This document shows positions 46,849 through 59,200 of a DNA stretch of 64,000 nt, piece after piece (the stretch's first letter is position 1; each line of letters starts with the position of its first letter). Origin of the DNA: Diabrotica undecimpunctata (Eukaryota; Arthropoda; Insecta; Coleoptera; Chrysomelidae); NCBI RefSeq assembly GCF_040954645.1, contig NC_092805.1, positions 20,486,741 through 20,550,740 on the forward strand, in the 5' to 3' direction. A model generated the notes under the pieces. The model did not search any database. It was not told the origin of the DNA and saw only the letters and a list, made by a program, of their open reading frames with translations. The position numbers and the translations under genes are program-made.

Positions 46849-47445
46849 CTATAACAAATGTTCAAACAATCCGCCATTTGGTACTAAAAAGTTTCCCAAT
46901 TGATTGTAAAATTCTCGTTTAACATTAGCCATAACGCGTGGAGTTATTTTTACACTCTCTTCAATAATTCGCATTTTTAATGCTTTCATATCTGTAAATT
47001 TTTGGTCAGAATAGATTTTTGATTTTAGATACCCCCAAAAAAAATAATCGTTTGGAGATCGATTTTCTGATCTCGGAGGCCACTTAATGTCACAGTTAGG
47101 TCCAATCAAACAATTATTAAAGCTGTATTATATAAAGGAATTCATTGATCTCCCAAGTATAAAAGTCTAAAAACTTTTTTGAATTTAAATTTTCCTGGTA
47201 AAAAATGGTCTAATAATATTGTGTCTAAATATTCCTAACCAGACATTTATTTTTTGACGATATTGGGTATGGCTTTCACTAATATCCTCAGGCTTTCTTG
47301 TCGACCAAATTCTATGATTTTGAACATTTGGTTCATTATTTAATGTAAATGTACATTCATCACTAAAAAAATGTTCATTCAACATTCCGCTCGTCTCTCA
47401 GCATCTCGTTCTCTTTGTTCTTGATGACATTGAAATTTATATGAA
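46849..47445 (-). pseudogene. mariner-related transposase, decayed
   Basis: Minus strand: FKFQCHQEQRERDAERRAEC, NEHFFSDECTFTLNNEPNVQ (first catalytic Asp), NHRIWSTRKPEDISESHTQY, RQKINVWLGIFRHNIIRPFF. After a damaged middle come IKWPPRSENRSPNDYFFWGY, LKSKIYSDQKFTDMKALKMR and REFYNQLGNF. The PPRSPDL.P.DFF.WGYLK block is recognisable. The block with the second Asp is lost near 47110-47184. It is distinct from the mariner at 20.2 kb. Confidence 0.75.
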
Positions 47446-48050
47446 CGGAATTTATTCCTTTTATCTTGCCAATTTCTCGCATAGATGTTCGATTGGATTG
47501 AGTTCTGGGCTAGAAACTGGCCAATCGATACGAACATTCCCGACGTCTTCATTGACGATTCTAGCACGGTGAAGACGCACGTTGCTATCGTCCATAAAAA
47601 TAAAATTAGCTCCTACAAATGATGCAAAGAGTACCACATCCTCATCTAAAATGATTGTTATATACCTTGCTGCTATGATAGAACCTTCATCCACAAGAAC
47701 TAAGTCAGGACGTGCCTCGAAACTTATACCATCTCAAACCATAACTGAGCCTCCTCAATAGGTTATTTTGTCAGCAATATTATTCTTGTCTTTTCTAGAT
47801 TCTTTCTCGGCCATCCGGTGACCTTTAGTAGAACCTGAACTTATCCGAGATCAAAACATTACTTTAATCTGCGTAATTCCAATTTTTATGTTTCGTTGCA
47901 AAAGCAAGTCGAACTTGCAGTGTTCCACGGATAGATGTGGAAATAGGACTGAATAAATTCGATGGATAAATTAGTCGACTAACTGTTTAACTTCTTACAT
48001 CTTGACCTTGGCCAATTAACCAGACATTTTAATATTTTAAAACAAACCAA
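47446..48050 (-). pseudogene. Tc1-like transposase fragment
   Basis: Minus strand: GITQIKVMF and ISSGSTKGHRMAEKES (the first Asp lies in the broken FSDESRF region), then GGSVMVWDGISFEARPDLVL, VVLFASFVGANFIFMDDSNV (second Asp, normally MDDNARPH), RLHRARIVNE and DWPVSSPELNPIEHLCEKLA (PELNPIE with the final acidic residue). It abuts the mariner-related fragment, so one probably inserted in or next to the other. Confidence 0.8.
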
Positions 48051-48156
48051 TTGTTTGCAATCAGAAATTTTTTTTCTGTATTTCTAACTCTAAATTTTGT
48101 TATTTATACGTACATACATACTACAATTTATTGAAATAATTCACTGTTTTGGTTAA

Positions 48157-51100
48157 CACATTAACCGCCATGTGAGTTGTATTTAACTCACGCTTCGTTT
48201 TGACCAGACGTTCTGTGAGTTAAATATAATTCCAACGACAGGTTTGGTTCTATGCTCTGTGAGATAAATATCATTCACAGTTTACACGTTATTCATATAC
48301 AAAGCATTTGTACATGGCCCGGTGGTCAGATTACTGAAGTTAGCCCAATGGATTGCGTGAAAAATACTATTGTAATAGCCGTAGAAAATAAGATGCACAT
48401 TTTACTGTAAATTATGTATTACCAAAAAACAATCAAATTAAGTAGATATTTGTGAAAGTGACAAACTATTTAGTTCTTTATAAATCAAATTTTTACAGTT
48501 TTATGTTTCACAAAAAAACACTCCACACAGAAAAATGTCTCACAAATGTCACATTTGTATGGAGTCTGCTTACATTTTTTCGTAGCATAGTCTCTTCTAT
48601 GTTCTGTTTTCAGATTCTCATAACAAACTGTACACCTTCTTCTTGCTGATTCCATTTTTTTCAGTCGACAAGTTTGTAAAATTTCTTGTTGTACGACTTG
48701 TTCTTCCGGCACTTGTTCCTCTAATATTTTTTTGTTATTTCTTCCCTGTAGGCAGTAATTTGTATTTTATTTTCAGATATACTTTTATACATAATGTAGG
48801 CATTTGTAATAACTGATCCAGTGAGAAGTTCGACTGCTAGTTTACGGTACCATTTTACTCCTCTTCGTAATGAATTCGAATATGACTTCATTTGATCTGA
48901 AAGGTCAATAAACGCTTTACAGTTATTATAATCGATCACTGCTTGTGGTTTTTCTGCCATTTTGTTGTTTTTACTCATAACCTCTACTTTGCTGTCTGTG
49001 TGTACTGTACTAAGAATTAATACATCTCTTTTATCTTTCCATTTTATTACAACAACTCCTGTGTTACTTTCTCGTGCAATAATTTCATTTCTTTTCAACT
49101 TTGCTTACACAACTTCTTGGGGGTTTAATTTTCTGTTCGATCTGAGTGTGCCTATGAGATGTGTTGATCTATCAAAAAGTTGGTGAGCCAAGTGAATACT
49201 TCTTCTTCTTCTTCCTTTGCCCTATCCGTTTCGGACGTTGGCTATTAACAAGGCTATTTTGACTTTGTTTACGGCACCTCTGAACAGTTCGGTCGATGTT
49301 AGTCCGAACCATTGTCGCAGGTTATGCATCCATGAGTGTCGTCTTCTTCCCGGTCCCCTCCTACTGTCGATTCTTCCTTGGACTATTAACTGTAGCAGAC
49401 GGTATTTAGTATGCCTCATGACATGTCCGAAGTACTCAAGCTTCCGTTTCTTTACGGTGAAGATTATTTCTTTGCTTTTGCCTATTCTCTGCATTACTTC
49501 CACGTTAGTGATGTGGTCTGTCCAGGATATCCGAAGAATACGGCGATATATCCACAGCTCAAAGGATTCTAGTTTCTTCAGGGTGGCTTCCGTTGTGGTC
49601 CATGCCTCTGCTCCATAGAACAAGACCGGGAAGACATAACACTTGACCAGTCTTAATTTTAGTTCCATTGAGATTTTGCTTGTGAACCACTTTTTCATAT
49701 TGTTGAACGCGTTTCGCGCTTTTTCAATTCTTGATTTTATTTCTGTTGACTGGTCCCATTTTGTGTTGACTGTGGTTCCAAGGTATGTGTATGTCTCCAC
49801 TTGTTCTATTTTTCGGTTGTTTAATGTCAATTGCATCGGAGGTTGTTGTGTTCTGCTGATGAGCATGCATTTAGTTTTGGTTGTATTGAGTTCTAAACCA
49901 TATTCTTGACTTGCAGTCTTTGAAGCTCGTTGCAGTCATTAGCGATAATAACTGTGTCGTCAGCATATCTAATATTATTGATTACCTCTCCGTTTACTTT
50001 GATACCCTCCGAAACTTCTCCCAGTGCTTCTCTGAAGATTTGTTCAGAGTATATATTCAACAGGAGCGGCGAGAGGACGCATCCCTGTCGTACACCCTTT
50101 TTAATATCTATCTTCCCACTGTGTAAGTTGCCCATCTTTATCTCAGCACTTTGGTTCCAATAGAGACTGGTTATTATGCGCAGATCCTTGCCATCAATAT
50201 GCATCTTCCTGAGCATTTCCATGAGTTTATCATGTTTGACCTTGTCAAACGCCTTGGAGAAGTCGATGAAGCACAAGTGGACGTCCTTGTGCATGTCTCT
50301 GCATCTTTGAATTAAAACTTGCAGACTGAAGATCGCCTCTCTTGTGCCCAATGCGCTTCGGAATCCGAACTGTGACTCCGATATATTTGCTTCGCATTTG
50401 TTATATATTCTATTGTGTATGATTTTGGTGAAAACTTTGGTAATATGATCGAAGCCATTTCTCCAGAATCTCCCCTTTGTCGTAAAAGGTGTTAAAAAGG
50501 CCTGTCAGAAAATCGAGGAAGTGGTCATCCGTTTCCAAAGTGAATACTAGTATAAAAATTATCTGTGTACAGTATTCTACCACAATCTAGGAGACCGTCC
50601 ATCAGCGACATAACAACTAAAGATGATGCTGAAATCCCTGGCTCCAAAACGTCTCTTCCGCAGTAAACTTTCATATTGAACGTATACCCATTTTCTGTGT
50701 ATAATTTGTAGAGGTTTATCCCAAATTTATGTTTTTTATTTTTGATATATTGTTTGAAAGCCAGCCGTCCACGAAACGGTACTAGAGTCTCATCAATGCA
50801 TACGTTTTTGTTCGGAATTCTGGCAGTTTGAAATTTGACCAGTAAACGATCAATTAAGGGTTGAATTTTGAAAAGTCGATCACCTCTTGGACATTCTGTA
50901 TTATTAGAAAAATGCCACATACGTAATATTAGTTCGAAACGATTTCGTGACATACGCTTTTTGATATCATTGACGTACAGGATATTCTTGGACTAATAAT
51001 CGGATAGTCGAGGTTTTTTATTTAAACCCATCCACATAATTATACCCAGGAAGATTTCAAATTCTGAATTTGTTAGAGGTTTCCATCTTTTGACTCTTGA

Positions 51101-51485
51101 ATACTGCGAAATATATTCATCTTGTTTGATCTGCTCAGCATATCTATTTGTTTCAGTTACAATATAGTCAATGATATCATCTGTTAGAAAAAATTTAAAG
51201 AAATCATAGGGTTCTTTTTGCGCTATTAGCGATGCAACTTCAGGTGAAATGCCAGGATGTACTGCATTGAAATCAAGTACCTTTAGATTTTTTCCCGTTA
51301 CAGCAGTCCATGTAATTTGAAATTCGGTAGTTAAATGTAATTCACGGTCATAAATCAAGAAAAAATATTTTTTTTTAACTGAACTCAAAAATTTAATAAC
51401 CTAATGCATTTTTAATATGAATTAATAAAAAAAAGTTTGGAGCCTGAAATGAAAATTTTTTCTTTCTATTTGGGCAGCCAAAGTG
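48157..51485 (-). mobile_element. piggyBac element with TTAA ends, split by a LINE
   Basis: TTAA at 48153-48156 and 51486-51489 bracket inner ends CACATTAACCGCC and, inverted, CACTTTGGCTGCC. Without the LINE it is about 2.0 kb. The transposase reads from 51388: YDFFKFFLTDDIIDYIV, MWMGLNKKPRLSDY, a TAG in place of the Trp of YWSKN (50998-50996), MSRNRFELILRMWHF, NVCIDETLVPFRGRL (first Asp), YIKNKKHKFGINLYKL and LYTDNFYTSIH (second Asp), where the LINE breaks in. It resumes with LAHQLFDRSTHLIGTLRSNR, a TAA near 49107, AFIDLSDQMKSYSNSLRRGV (third Asp) and CDICETFFCVECF (Cys-rich end). Two nonsense codons plus the insertion make it inactive. Confidence 0.9.
49201..50537 (-). mobile_element. 5'-truncated LINE (family C) inside the piggyBac, 11-bp target duplication
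   Basis: AAGTGAATACT at 49190-49200 and 50538-50548 flanks the 1.34-kb insertion; in element sense the tail is GAAGAAGAAGAAGA. Coding text: ESQFGFRSALGTREAIFSLQ, HLCFIDFSKAFDKVKHDKLM (motif A), KKGVRQGCVLSPLLLNIYSE (motif B), NIRYADDTVIIANDCN (motif C). A deletion and frame shift near 49880 precede VETYTYLGTTVNTKWDQSTE, LYGAEAWT-like text, ILRISWTDHITNVEVMQRIG, RRGPGRRRHSWMHNLRQWFG and the natural end ALLIANVRNG. It begins just before RT motif A. Confidence 0.92.
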
Positions 51486-51489
51486 TTAA

Positions 51490-51945
51490 TTTTATCATTT
51501 CTGATTTCGTTTAGGCAAGCTCAATTAAAGTTAGATGAGTATATCTAACACAAACACACTTTTTTCGATGTCGATAAAATTTATCTTACTACCACAAAAA
51601 GTATATTAGTATTATAATATAATATATAAATCCTGGAAACTTTCCGTAGCATTAATAGCTGGTAATGAGTACAACATTGCCAAGTAATTAGTGACGAATA
51701 AAAAGATTTGTAGGCAGTGCTAGAAAATAATTAGTCAGAAAAAGAAAACGCCTTCTTTAAACTTGCTAATTACAGTAGAAATATAGTACAATGGGTGTAA
51801 ACAATAATATTTCTGGTACCACCTATATAAATAATGAATGATTTGTCTTACCACAGTTTTGATTGATATTAAGTAGATCTAGATTTTATTTATGCTTATA
51901 CTTTTTACCATTTTCCTTAAGTTTCCATGCTATAAACACTTTGGA
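51490..51945. other. AT-rich, nothing recognised
   Basis: No frame, RNA or repeat ends found. Confidence 0.35.
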
Positions 51946-51959
51946 AATTGAATCTAAAT

Positions 51960-52185
51960 TAAAGAAATAATAAATAATTGCACAGCGAAAATAGTAGTCC
52001 AAGGAAATATGAATGCTAAAGTGGAAAAAGAAATAGAAAAATGGAACGATTTTATAGGAGAGGATAAAATTAACAATGGTGGAAAACTATTACTTGAATT
52101 TTTTTTAGCAATAACATGGGGATCACATTTCCAACATAAAAAGATACATAAAATTACAAGAGAAGTCATATTAAGCAACTAACAA
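51960..52185 (+). pseudogene. LINE endonuclease fragment (family H)
   Basis: KIVVQGNMNAKVEKEIEKWN, FIGEDKINNGGKLLLEFFLA, TWGSHFQHKKIHKIT. This follows the GDFNAKVG..., NNNG..LL.FC and TFF.HK.IHK.TW order of APE endonucleases, though GDFN has become GNMN. The remainder of the same LINE type appears at 53.7-54.95 kb, beyond a Tc1 element. Confidence 0.65.
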
Positions 52186-52499
52186 TAAATTATTGATTCT
52201 ACTATACTTGATACAAAAAACAGAGAGGAGCTGGATAAGGGACGTAAGGTTAAGAAGAAGCTACGAAATAGGCAGTAATCTACTGGAAACTACATTGGGT
52301 TTTAAGATGTTCCCAATTGAGTATTTGATAATAAACAAAATTTAAAAGTCAGATTTATTACAATTCAAGAATGTTACACAGAAAAAACAATAAACAATTT
52401 AAAAAATTTGAAAATCTGCAAAGAAACACAAATTATATTTTTTTAAATATAAACATTTTTTATGTAAAACGATATTTGGTAGAGTGTATTACCACCACG

Positions 52500-53436
52500 A
52501 GCTCTAATTACGGCTCTCATTCGATCAGGCATACTTCGGATTAAGGCAACAAAGTCTGCTTGAGGGATTTGCTCCCATTCGTCACGAACTGCTTGCTCCA
52601 AATCATTCATGGTTTCAAACTCATCATGGTTACGTCGAATACGTCGTCCCAGAATATCTTATCTCTATTGGATTTAAGTCTGTACTCCTTGGGGGCCATG
52701 GTAATAAACGAATCCCAACTTCATCCAAGTAATCCTGTGGTATTCTTGCGATGTGCAAACGAGCATTATCTTGTATCAGATGAAAGTTTTTTCCAACAAA
52801 TGGGGCAAATGGAACTACATGATCTTTCAAACATTGATAAATATACCGTTGAGCTTTCAAATTTCCCACTTGAATTGTAACAAGTTCTGTATGAGCCTTT
52901 AGGGAAATGCCAGCCCACACCATTATACCAAGTCCACCAAATTAAACCCTCGGAGTAAAACAACATTGGTGATAACGTTCACCAGCTCTTCTCTATATCC
53001 TAGGCCACCCATCTGATGAGTATCTGTTAAATCTTGATTCATTCGTGAAAAGCACAGCACTCCAATCGTCAACACCCTAAGTAAGATGTTCGTTAGTGAA
53101 GTGTATTCTCGACCTTAATCCATATCCATTTAAGCGTCTTTGAATGGTATAAACAGAAACTGTGTTTCTATGGACATCATTTAATCGGTAAACAAGTACT
53201 TGTGCTGATAATGTACCATCGCGTAACGCTTGTAACCTAAGAAAACGATCTTCAACTTGACTTGTGGTTCTTCGTCTACCTTGACCTGGCTTCCAGGTGT
53301 ATTGTCCTGTTCCCCGAAATCTTTATATTGCATCAAACACTGTACTTCAAGAAATTCCTAAAGCATTTGCGATGTAACAAATGCTCCGCCCATCATCCTG
53401 TAAAGCAACAGCTTGTGTTTCTTCTTCTGGTGTCAT
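52500..53436 (-). pseudogene. Tc1-like transposase, decayed
   Basis: ATG at 53436 (MTPEEETQAVALQDDGRSIC), HTH YIANALGIS with a stop after it, WKPGQGRRRTTSQVEDRFLR, LRDGTLSAQVLVYRLNDVHR, RRLNGYGLRSRIHFTNEHLT, then AVLFTNESRFN, where the first catalytic Asp is Asn. MVWAGISLKAHTELVTIQVG, FHLIQDNARLHIARIPQDYL (second Asp) and WPPRSTDLNPIE (final Glu of DD34E) follow. At least four stops. No terminal repeats found. Confidence 0.87.
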
Positions 53437-53699
53437 AATTTTTTTAATGCAAGTTTTAAACAGGAGAAAATACAAAAACCTACAGCTGAACTTAAAATCA
53501 GGTACGGTACCACAATAAACTTAAATTAATACCAAGCCAATATTTCACATTAATAACAAAACATAAGTGTCAAAGTGTTGTTCAAACAAGAAAAAAACGT
53601 TATTGCTAATAAGGCTAAAATACAATGCAAACAAGTTAAACAAGTTTTGATCCCAACACCAACAAAAAACAAAAAAATCACAAATCAAAATAAAAACAC

Positions 53700-54955
53700 A
53701 TAGGACAAGAATAAAAAATACAAGGAAATAATTAAAGTAAATATTAAACTAAGGAAAGAAACAACGAAAATCAGATACCTACAAGGAGGAATAAAAGAAA
53801 AGAAATTTGACAAACGAGGAGAATGACAGAAATCGCAGAAGAAGAATGGGAAAGACTATGAAAATAATATAAACGGGGAATTAATATCATGGTAGAATTA
53901 AGAGGTAATAATCGAAACAATTGAAAAGAAGAAATTGTGGAAAGAATACGTACTTAATAAAACGCAACAAAAATATGAAAGCTGCAAAATATATTGAATA
54001 AAAGTTACAGATATTGTCAAAAATAGAATAGAAATAGAAAAAGAAAAGCTGGAACATGTTTAAAAAATGGAACAGAACAGTAAAGAAATTGTAAAACTGT
54101 TTTATAGAATACTTTAAAACCCACGAAGCAACAAAGAAATAAAGCTAAGACTAAAGCTAACTAATGATCAAAAACAGAATAATGTTAACTAACGACAAGT
54201 ATATAATGGAAAAATGGAGGGAACGTTTCGAACAACTGTGGAAATGGCGTAATTGACAAATCAGAGGAAAACACTGAGGAATGGGAAGCTATAGCAAGGA
54301 AACTGAAGTACAATCTAAAAAATGGAACGAAAGAAAAGACGCAGATAAGAATATAACAAGGAAAAAAGACACAGAATACCTAGATAGCTAGATTCAGAGG
54401 TGGTTTTTTGGTCTATTCAACTGCGACCTTTTCAGGTCTATTGTGGTCCTCTAATCCTAGATCACGTTCTCTAGCCTATCCCTACTCTAGCACAGAATAC
54501 CTAATCGAATTTGGTAATAGATCAACAAAAAATAAAGCAAACAAACATAAAGAAATACCTGGTAAGAGTAATAAATAACAGAGAAAGCATGGAAGGCGAT
54601 CTCAACAGCAGACTAGAGAGGACAGGAAAACTGCTTCAGGTACTAAATAGAAGATTCGTCAACAACAAAGAAATATCAAGGAAAGCGAAGATAAAATAAA
54701 TAAGATAAAAATAAACAATATATAGGCCAACGTTGACGTACGGAGTAGAAAACTGGATTTTTAGTAGAAGACACCACAGTAGGATACAAACAACAGAGAT
54801 GAAATACCTCAGAAGAACGATAGGTGCAAAAAGGAAAGACAGAGACAGAAATGAAGAAATAAGAAACAGACTTAAAACTTAACCGTTGCTTGCTTTACCA
54901 TAAAGGAGAAAAGATTAGCATGGTTTAGCATAATTAGAAAAATGAAGAGCTATTG
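53700..54955 (+). pseudogene. LINE remnant (family H), RT and C-terminus
   Basis: Strongly decayed. IMEKWRERFEQLW (about 54207), NNRESMEGDLNSRLERTGKL, LNRRFVNNKEISRKAKIK, YRPTLTYGVENWIFSRRHHS and EMKYLRRTIGAKRKDRDRNE follow LINE order: linker, thumb, LTYG.E.W, then L.R..G..R.DR.RN. RT motifs A-C are not legible. Confidence 0.62.
54383..54490. mobile_element. 108-bp insertion with 13-bp direct repeats
   Basis: CACAGAATACCTA at 54370-54382 and 54491-54503 flanks 108 bp that contain GGTCTATTGTGGTCCTCTAA and GCCTATCCCTACTCTAG. It is coding-free and interrupts the LINE remnant. A short retroposon (SINE) or its fragment is the simplest reading. Confidence 0.65.
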
Positions 54956-55009
54956 GAATTGGCGTCAGGAAACACATTCTACTACCGAGGCACATCAACA
55001 GCCAGAACA

Positions 55010-56333
55010 GGCGGTATTGGATTCCTAATCAACTTACCTTACCATTACTTACAAACATACACAACTTACCTTATCAACCTTACAACTATCGAAGAGATAC
55101 AATATTCAAATTATACAAATATACGCCCCAACGATTACTCACACTGACGAAGAAATAGAGAAACTCTAAAGTAACATAAATAAAGCATTAAATAACAATA
55201 AAAGTCATTTCAAGTATTTAATTGGTGACTTTAATGCCAAAGTGGGAAAGAGAAATGACAAGGAACAAGACGTGTGAAAGTATGGAGTCGGTGATAGAAA
55301 TGAGAGAAGAGAAAGATTGGTTCAGTTTGGACACTACCAAAACATCCAGTTGCAAATACATTCTTTAAAAAAAGATCTAACAGAAAATGGACTTGGGTAG
55401 CACCAACATGAATCACTAAGAACGAAATTGACTTCATTCTAGCCAAAAAAATTGCTACAATAAAAAATGTCAGTGTAATAAATAAATTCAAAACAGGCAG
55501 CGACCATAGACTAATCAGAGCAAAAATTGTTCTAGATCTGAACCTAGAAAGAATAAAATTAATCACAAAACCAACAGTAACTGATATAAATATTAACAAT
55601 CTAAAAGAAAACTCAGATCACTACCAAAGGGCAATTGATGAAAGATTACATGACCAAATCGCAAGCTCTCAATTAATGGAAATGATCATTGATAGTGCCA
55701 AAGAAATTGTAGGCCCGCAACAACAAAATGAAAATAGTAAACTGTCGGATAAAACTAAAATAATGCTAAAACAATGAAGGGAAATGAAAGTAAGTAGAGA
55801 GAATACAGTACACAGAACTTTGTAAGACAATAAGGAAAAGTATTAAGGAAGACATAAAAAAATACCATAAAAGACTGGTAGAACATGCAATCGAAAACAG
55901 GAAAAACTATAAGAAAACAAGAAAAGTACTAATTATTGGGAAAGTGCAAATCGTTGGTCTAACAAACGAAAACAACAGAATTACAGAGAAATGAAATAAT
56001 AAGACTCGTGACTAAGTTCTACAGCAAATTATATAAAGCTCTTAGCACACTTGAAGAAGTAATCAGTTACCAAGAAGATGTACCAGAAGTCCTTCCTGAA
56101 GAAGTAGAATCGACAATTACAAAAATAAAAAGCGGTAAAGCAGCTAGCATATTTAGGAACTGCCTGGGATTGAGATGCATACCAGACCACTGGAATATAG
56201 CAAACATAATGCTCATTCATAAGAAAGGTAGCAAAGAGGATATCAAAAACTACAGATATATAAGTCTACTAACAATCATATACAAGATATTCACAATATG
56301 ACATACCGCTAGCATTAACCTTTATAGATTTAG
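55010..56333 (+). pseudogene. LINE (family A), endonuclease to early RT
   Basis: QIIQIYAPTITHTDEEIEKL, KYLIGDFNAKVGKRND (catalytic motif), then a weak TGSDHRLI-like block near 55495, RLVEHAIENRKNYKKTRKVL and FRNCLGLRCIPDHWNIANIM, LIHKKGSKEDIKNYRYISLL. Compared with the copy at 11.9-12.6 kb, about 130 bp are missing before AATATGACATACCGCTAGCA (56295-56333), the same text found again at 59386-59424. Confidence 0.75.
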
Positions 56334-56347
56334 ACATTGACATTTAG

Positions 56348-57403
56348 ATTGACAAAGAGGTAATAGCGGAATTCGAAAGAATGAAACTAGATATAATGAT
56401 AATGACTGAGACGAAAAAGAAAGGAAACGGTACCGAAAAAATAGCAGAAGTCATTCACTGTTGGAGCGGAATAGATAAGAAAGAAAGGGCAAAAGCAGGA
56501 ATTGCAATTATTCTGAAAAAGAAATGGGAACACGCAATCGAAAACTGGGAACCAATAAACGAAAGAATTGCCAAGCTTAACTTAAAAGTATACGGAAGAC
56601 AAATTATCTTACTAGCAGTATACGGTCCAACAGAAGACAGCTCAATTGCAGAAAAAGAACAATTCATAGAACAACTGCAAGAAGAAATCGAAAAGAGAAA
56701 GAAGAACCAAGAAATAATTATCGCCGATGACCTAAATGGAAGAACAGGAAGAAAAGAAAACGACAGAACAGTTGGTAGATTTGGAGAAGATATAATGAAC
56801 GATAACGGGGAGAGATTGATTGAGCTATGCGAAATAAACCACTTAAAGATCACAAACGGCTTCTACAAACATAAAGACATACACAAATACACTTGGACAC
56901 AAGAAACAAGAAAATTGAGGTCTATTATTGATTATGTTATAGTAAACCACGAAAGCTCGATAAAAATAAAAGACGTGAGAGTAAAGCGAGGCGCAGAATG
57001 CGGCACAGATCACAAACTAGTAATCGCTTGGATGGAATTCCCCTTCATACGGACCCAACAGAAACCGGCCCAGGGAGAGTCTGGCCAAGTTACGGCTCCG
57101 GCTACACCTGTCAATACGTGCTCAACAAAAGAAAATAAATTCAAAATCAATTTATTAGAAGAAGACTCAATAAAAGACCTATATAAGCGAAGATTGGACC
57201 AAAAGCTAGAAGAGTTTCGGTATGAATCATTAGAACAAACATACGAACACATAAAAACCTGCATGAAGACAGCAGCCCTAGAAGCTCTTGGAGAAGTGGA
57301 CCAAAAATACACCCACCAAACTACGAAATTAACCGAAGACACACTAACATGCATAAAAGAGAAAAAAGAACTATATAAAATACCTGAACACAAAAAACTA
57401 TGA
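56348..57403 (+). pseudogene. LINE family D endonuclease part of the polyprotein
   Basis: The frame is open from the insertion edge: VIAEFERMKLDIMIMTETKK (catalytic Glu), KAGIAIILKKKW, LLAVYGPTED, IIADDLNGRTGRKENDR, LIELCEINHLKITNGFYKHK, IHKYTWTQETRKLRSIIDYV and VRVKRGAECGTDHKLVIAWM (final Asp-His). The first 20-30 residues of the domain, with its N-terminal Asn, are missing because of the truncation. The TGA at 57401-57403 comes from a one-base shift in an A run (57389-57397); the other frame carries straight on into the RT. Confidence 0.88.
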
Positions 57404-59200
57404 GGACTTGGAACTATACAGGAAAAAAAAAATAAAGAAGTGAAAAGAAAAGTGGCAAATGAAAAAAATGAAAGATGGGAAAAAACATGCACAGAGATAG
57501 AACAGCACATAGGAGGAACGAGAAATTCAGAGTCATGGCGCATTTTAAAGTCGCTCCAAAGAAATAAGACAGAGAAAATCAAGATCGGTCAAATCAAAGA
57601 AAACGAATGGCAAGAATACTATAAAAAATTGCTAACCGAAGACCGCCCCGAATTCAAAGAATCAAAAATAGACGGAATAGAAATCTACACACATGACGAA
57701 ATCGAATTAAGCCTAGCCGAGGTAAAAAGAACGATCAAAACTCTAAAGAACAAAAAAGCAGAAGGTCCCGGCGGAATACCAAATGAATTGATAAAAAACG
57801 GATCGGAAAAGTTATTCCGTATGATACATAAAATGTTTGAGAGAGCACTGAATGGAGAAGACCTACCAGCAGAATGGACCCAAGCATGTATGACATCAAT
57901 ATACAAGAAAGGAAATAGAAAAAACTGCGAAAACTATCGGAGAATCAGCATTATATCGTCTATAGGCAGACTGTATGGAAAGACCATAAAGGAAAAATTA
58001 GAAATATATATACAAGATAAAATCGGAGAAGACCAGGCAGGTTTCACAGCGGGGAAAGCATGCTTAGATCATATTTACACGGTCGAACAACTAATAGAAA
58101 AAAGAATGGCCAAAAATAGATCCGTCCATCTGGCTTTTGTTGATCTTAAGAAGGCATATGACTCAATACCTAGAACCAAGCTATGGGAAGCAATGGAAGA
58201 CATCGAAGTTCCACGAAGATTAATAAACGCGGTAAAAGCACTCTACAAGAATAACGAAGTAGCTATCAAAACGGGCAGTAGAATATGCAGTCCATTTAAG
58301 ACGACAAAGGGACTACTACAGGGTTGCTCCACATCCCCCACCCTGTTCAAAATATTCCTGGAAAAAATCCTGAAACCATGGAAAAGAAAGTGCGAAGGAA
58401 TGAGTATACCAGTAAGGAACGAATATCTATATAAGCTAAATTTTTCCGACGACCAAATAGTGATCGCACAAGACGAGGATGACCTCAGTTTTAGGATGAG
58501 AAAACTGGAGCAGGTATATACAAAGAATGGGATGGAAATAAACCTAAAGAAAACTGAATACCTAACAACGGAGAATACAGAAATAAAACAGCTAGAAATA
58601 GACGAAGGTAAACAAATCAAAGGAACAGACAAGTATAAGTATTTAGGTTTCATAATATCAAACAAAGGAACAACGGAGGAAGATATAAAAAATAGACTAG
58701 GACAAACAAGAGACTGCATACGAAAATTGAACCCCGTACTATGGGATAAGAACATCAGCATGAAAACTAAGAAAAAAATATATAATACCATGACAAGAAG
58801 TATTCTCACTTATGGGCGTGAAAATTGGACAATAAATAAGAAAACCAAAAACAAAATAAGAGCAACAGAGATGGAATTCCTAAGGAGAAGCTGCAAAGTA
58901 ACAAGAAGAGATAAAATAAATAACATGGAGATTAAGAGAAGAATGGGAATGAACTCCGACATAATAGACTACATCGAACAGAAGAGGTTAACCTGGTACG
59001 GACATGTCAGAAGAGCAGACCAAAATCGGTGGATAAATAGAATAACAGAGTGGAGCCCGATAGGAAGAAGAAAGAGAGGCAGACCCCGAAGATTTTTCAG
59101 AGATGAAGTGGACGAAGCAATGAGTAGAAGAAACCTACAGGAAGGGGACTGGCTAAACAGGAAAAATTGGAGAAAACGGTTGAGTGAAGGAATACAGTGA
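57397..59200 (+). pseudogene. LINE family D reverse transcriptase part of the polyprotein
   Basis: 600 codons with no stop. Linker NYEDLELYRKKKNKEVKRKV and WRILKSLQRNK, then AEGPGGIPNELIKNGSEKLF, IYKKGNRKNCENYRRISIIS, GFTAGKACLDHIYTVEQLIE, motif A VHLAFVDLKKAYDSIPRTKL, motif B GLLQGCSTSPTLFKIFLEKI, motif C LNFSDDQIVIAQDEDDL (FSDD instead of the usual FADD/YADD), thumb KYKYLGFIISNKGTTEEDIK, ILTYGRENWTI and the basic end RRKRGRPRRFFRDEVDEAMS. It would be one protein with the endonuclease but for a single indel. Clade is RTE/BovB-like, not settled. Confidence 0.9.

Noticed and set aside
57010..57582. long minus-strand frame of 190 aa, and similar ones at 58243-58809 and 56455-56853
   Set aside because: They are antisense shadows of the intact LINE coding strand, with low-complexity Ser/Phe/Leu content.
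56348..59200. calling the LINE proteins host genes (such frames are sometimes labelled as cellular proteins)
   Set aside because: Endonuclease and reverse-transcriptase motifs, target duplication and multiple copies show that they are retrotransposon parts.
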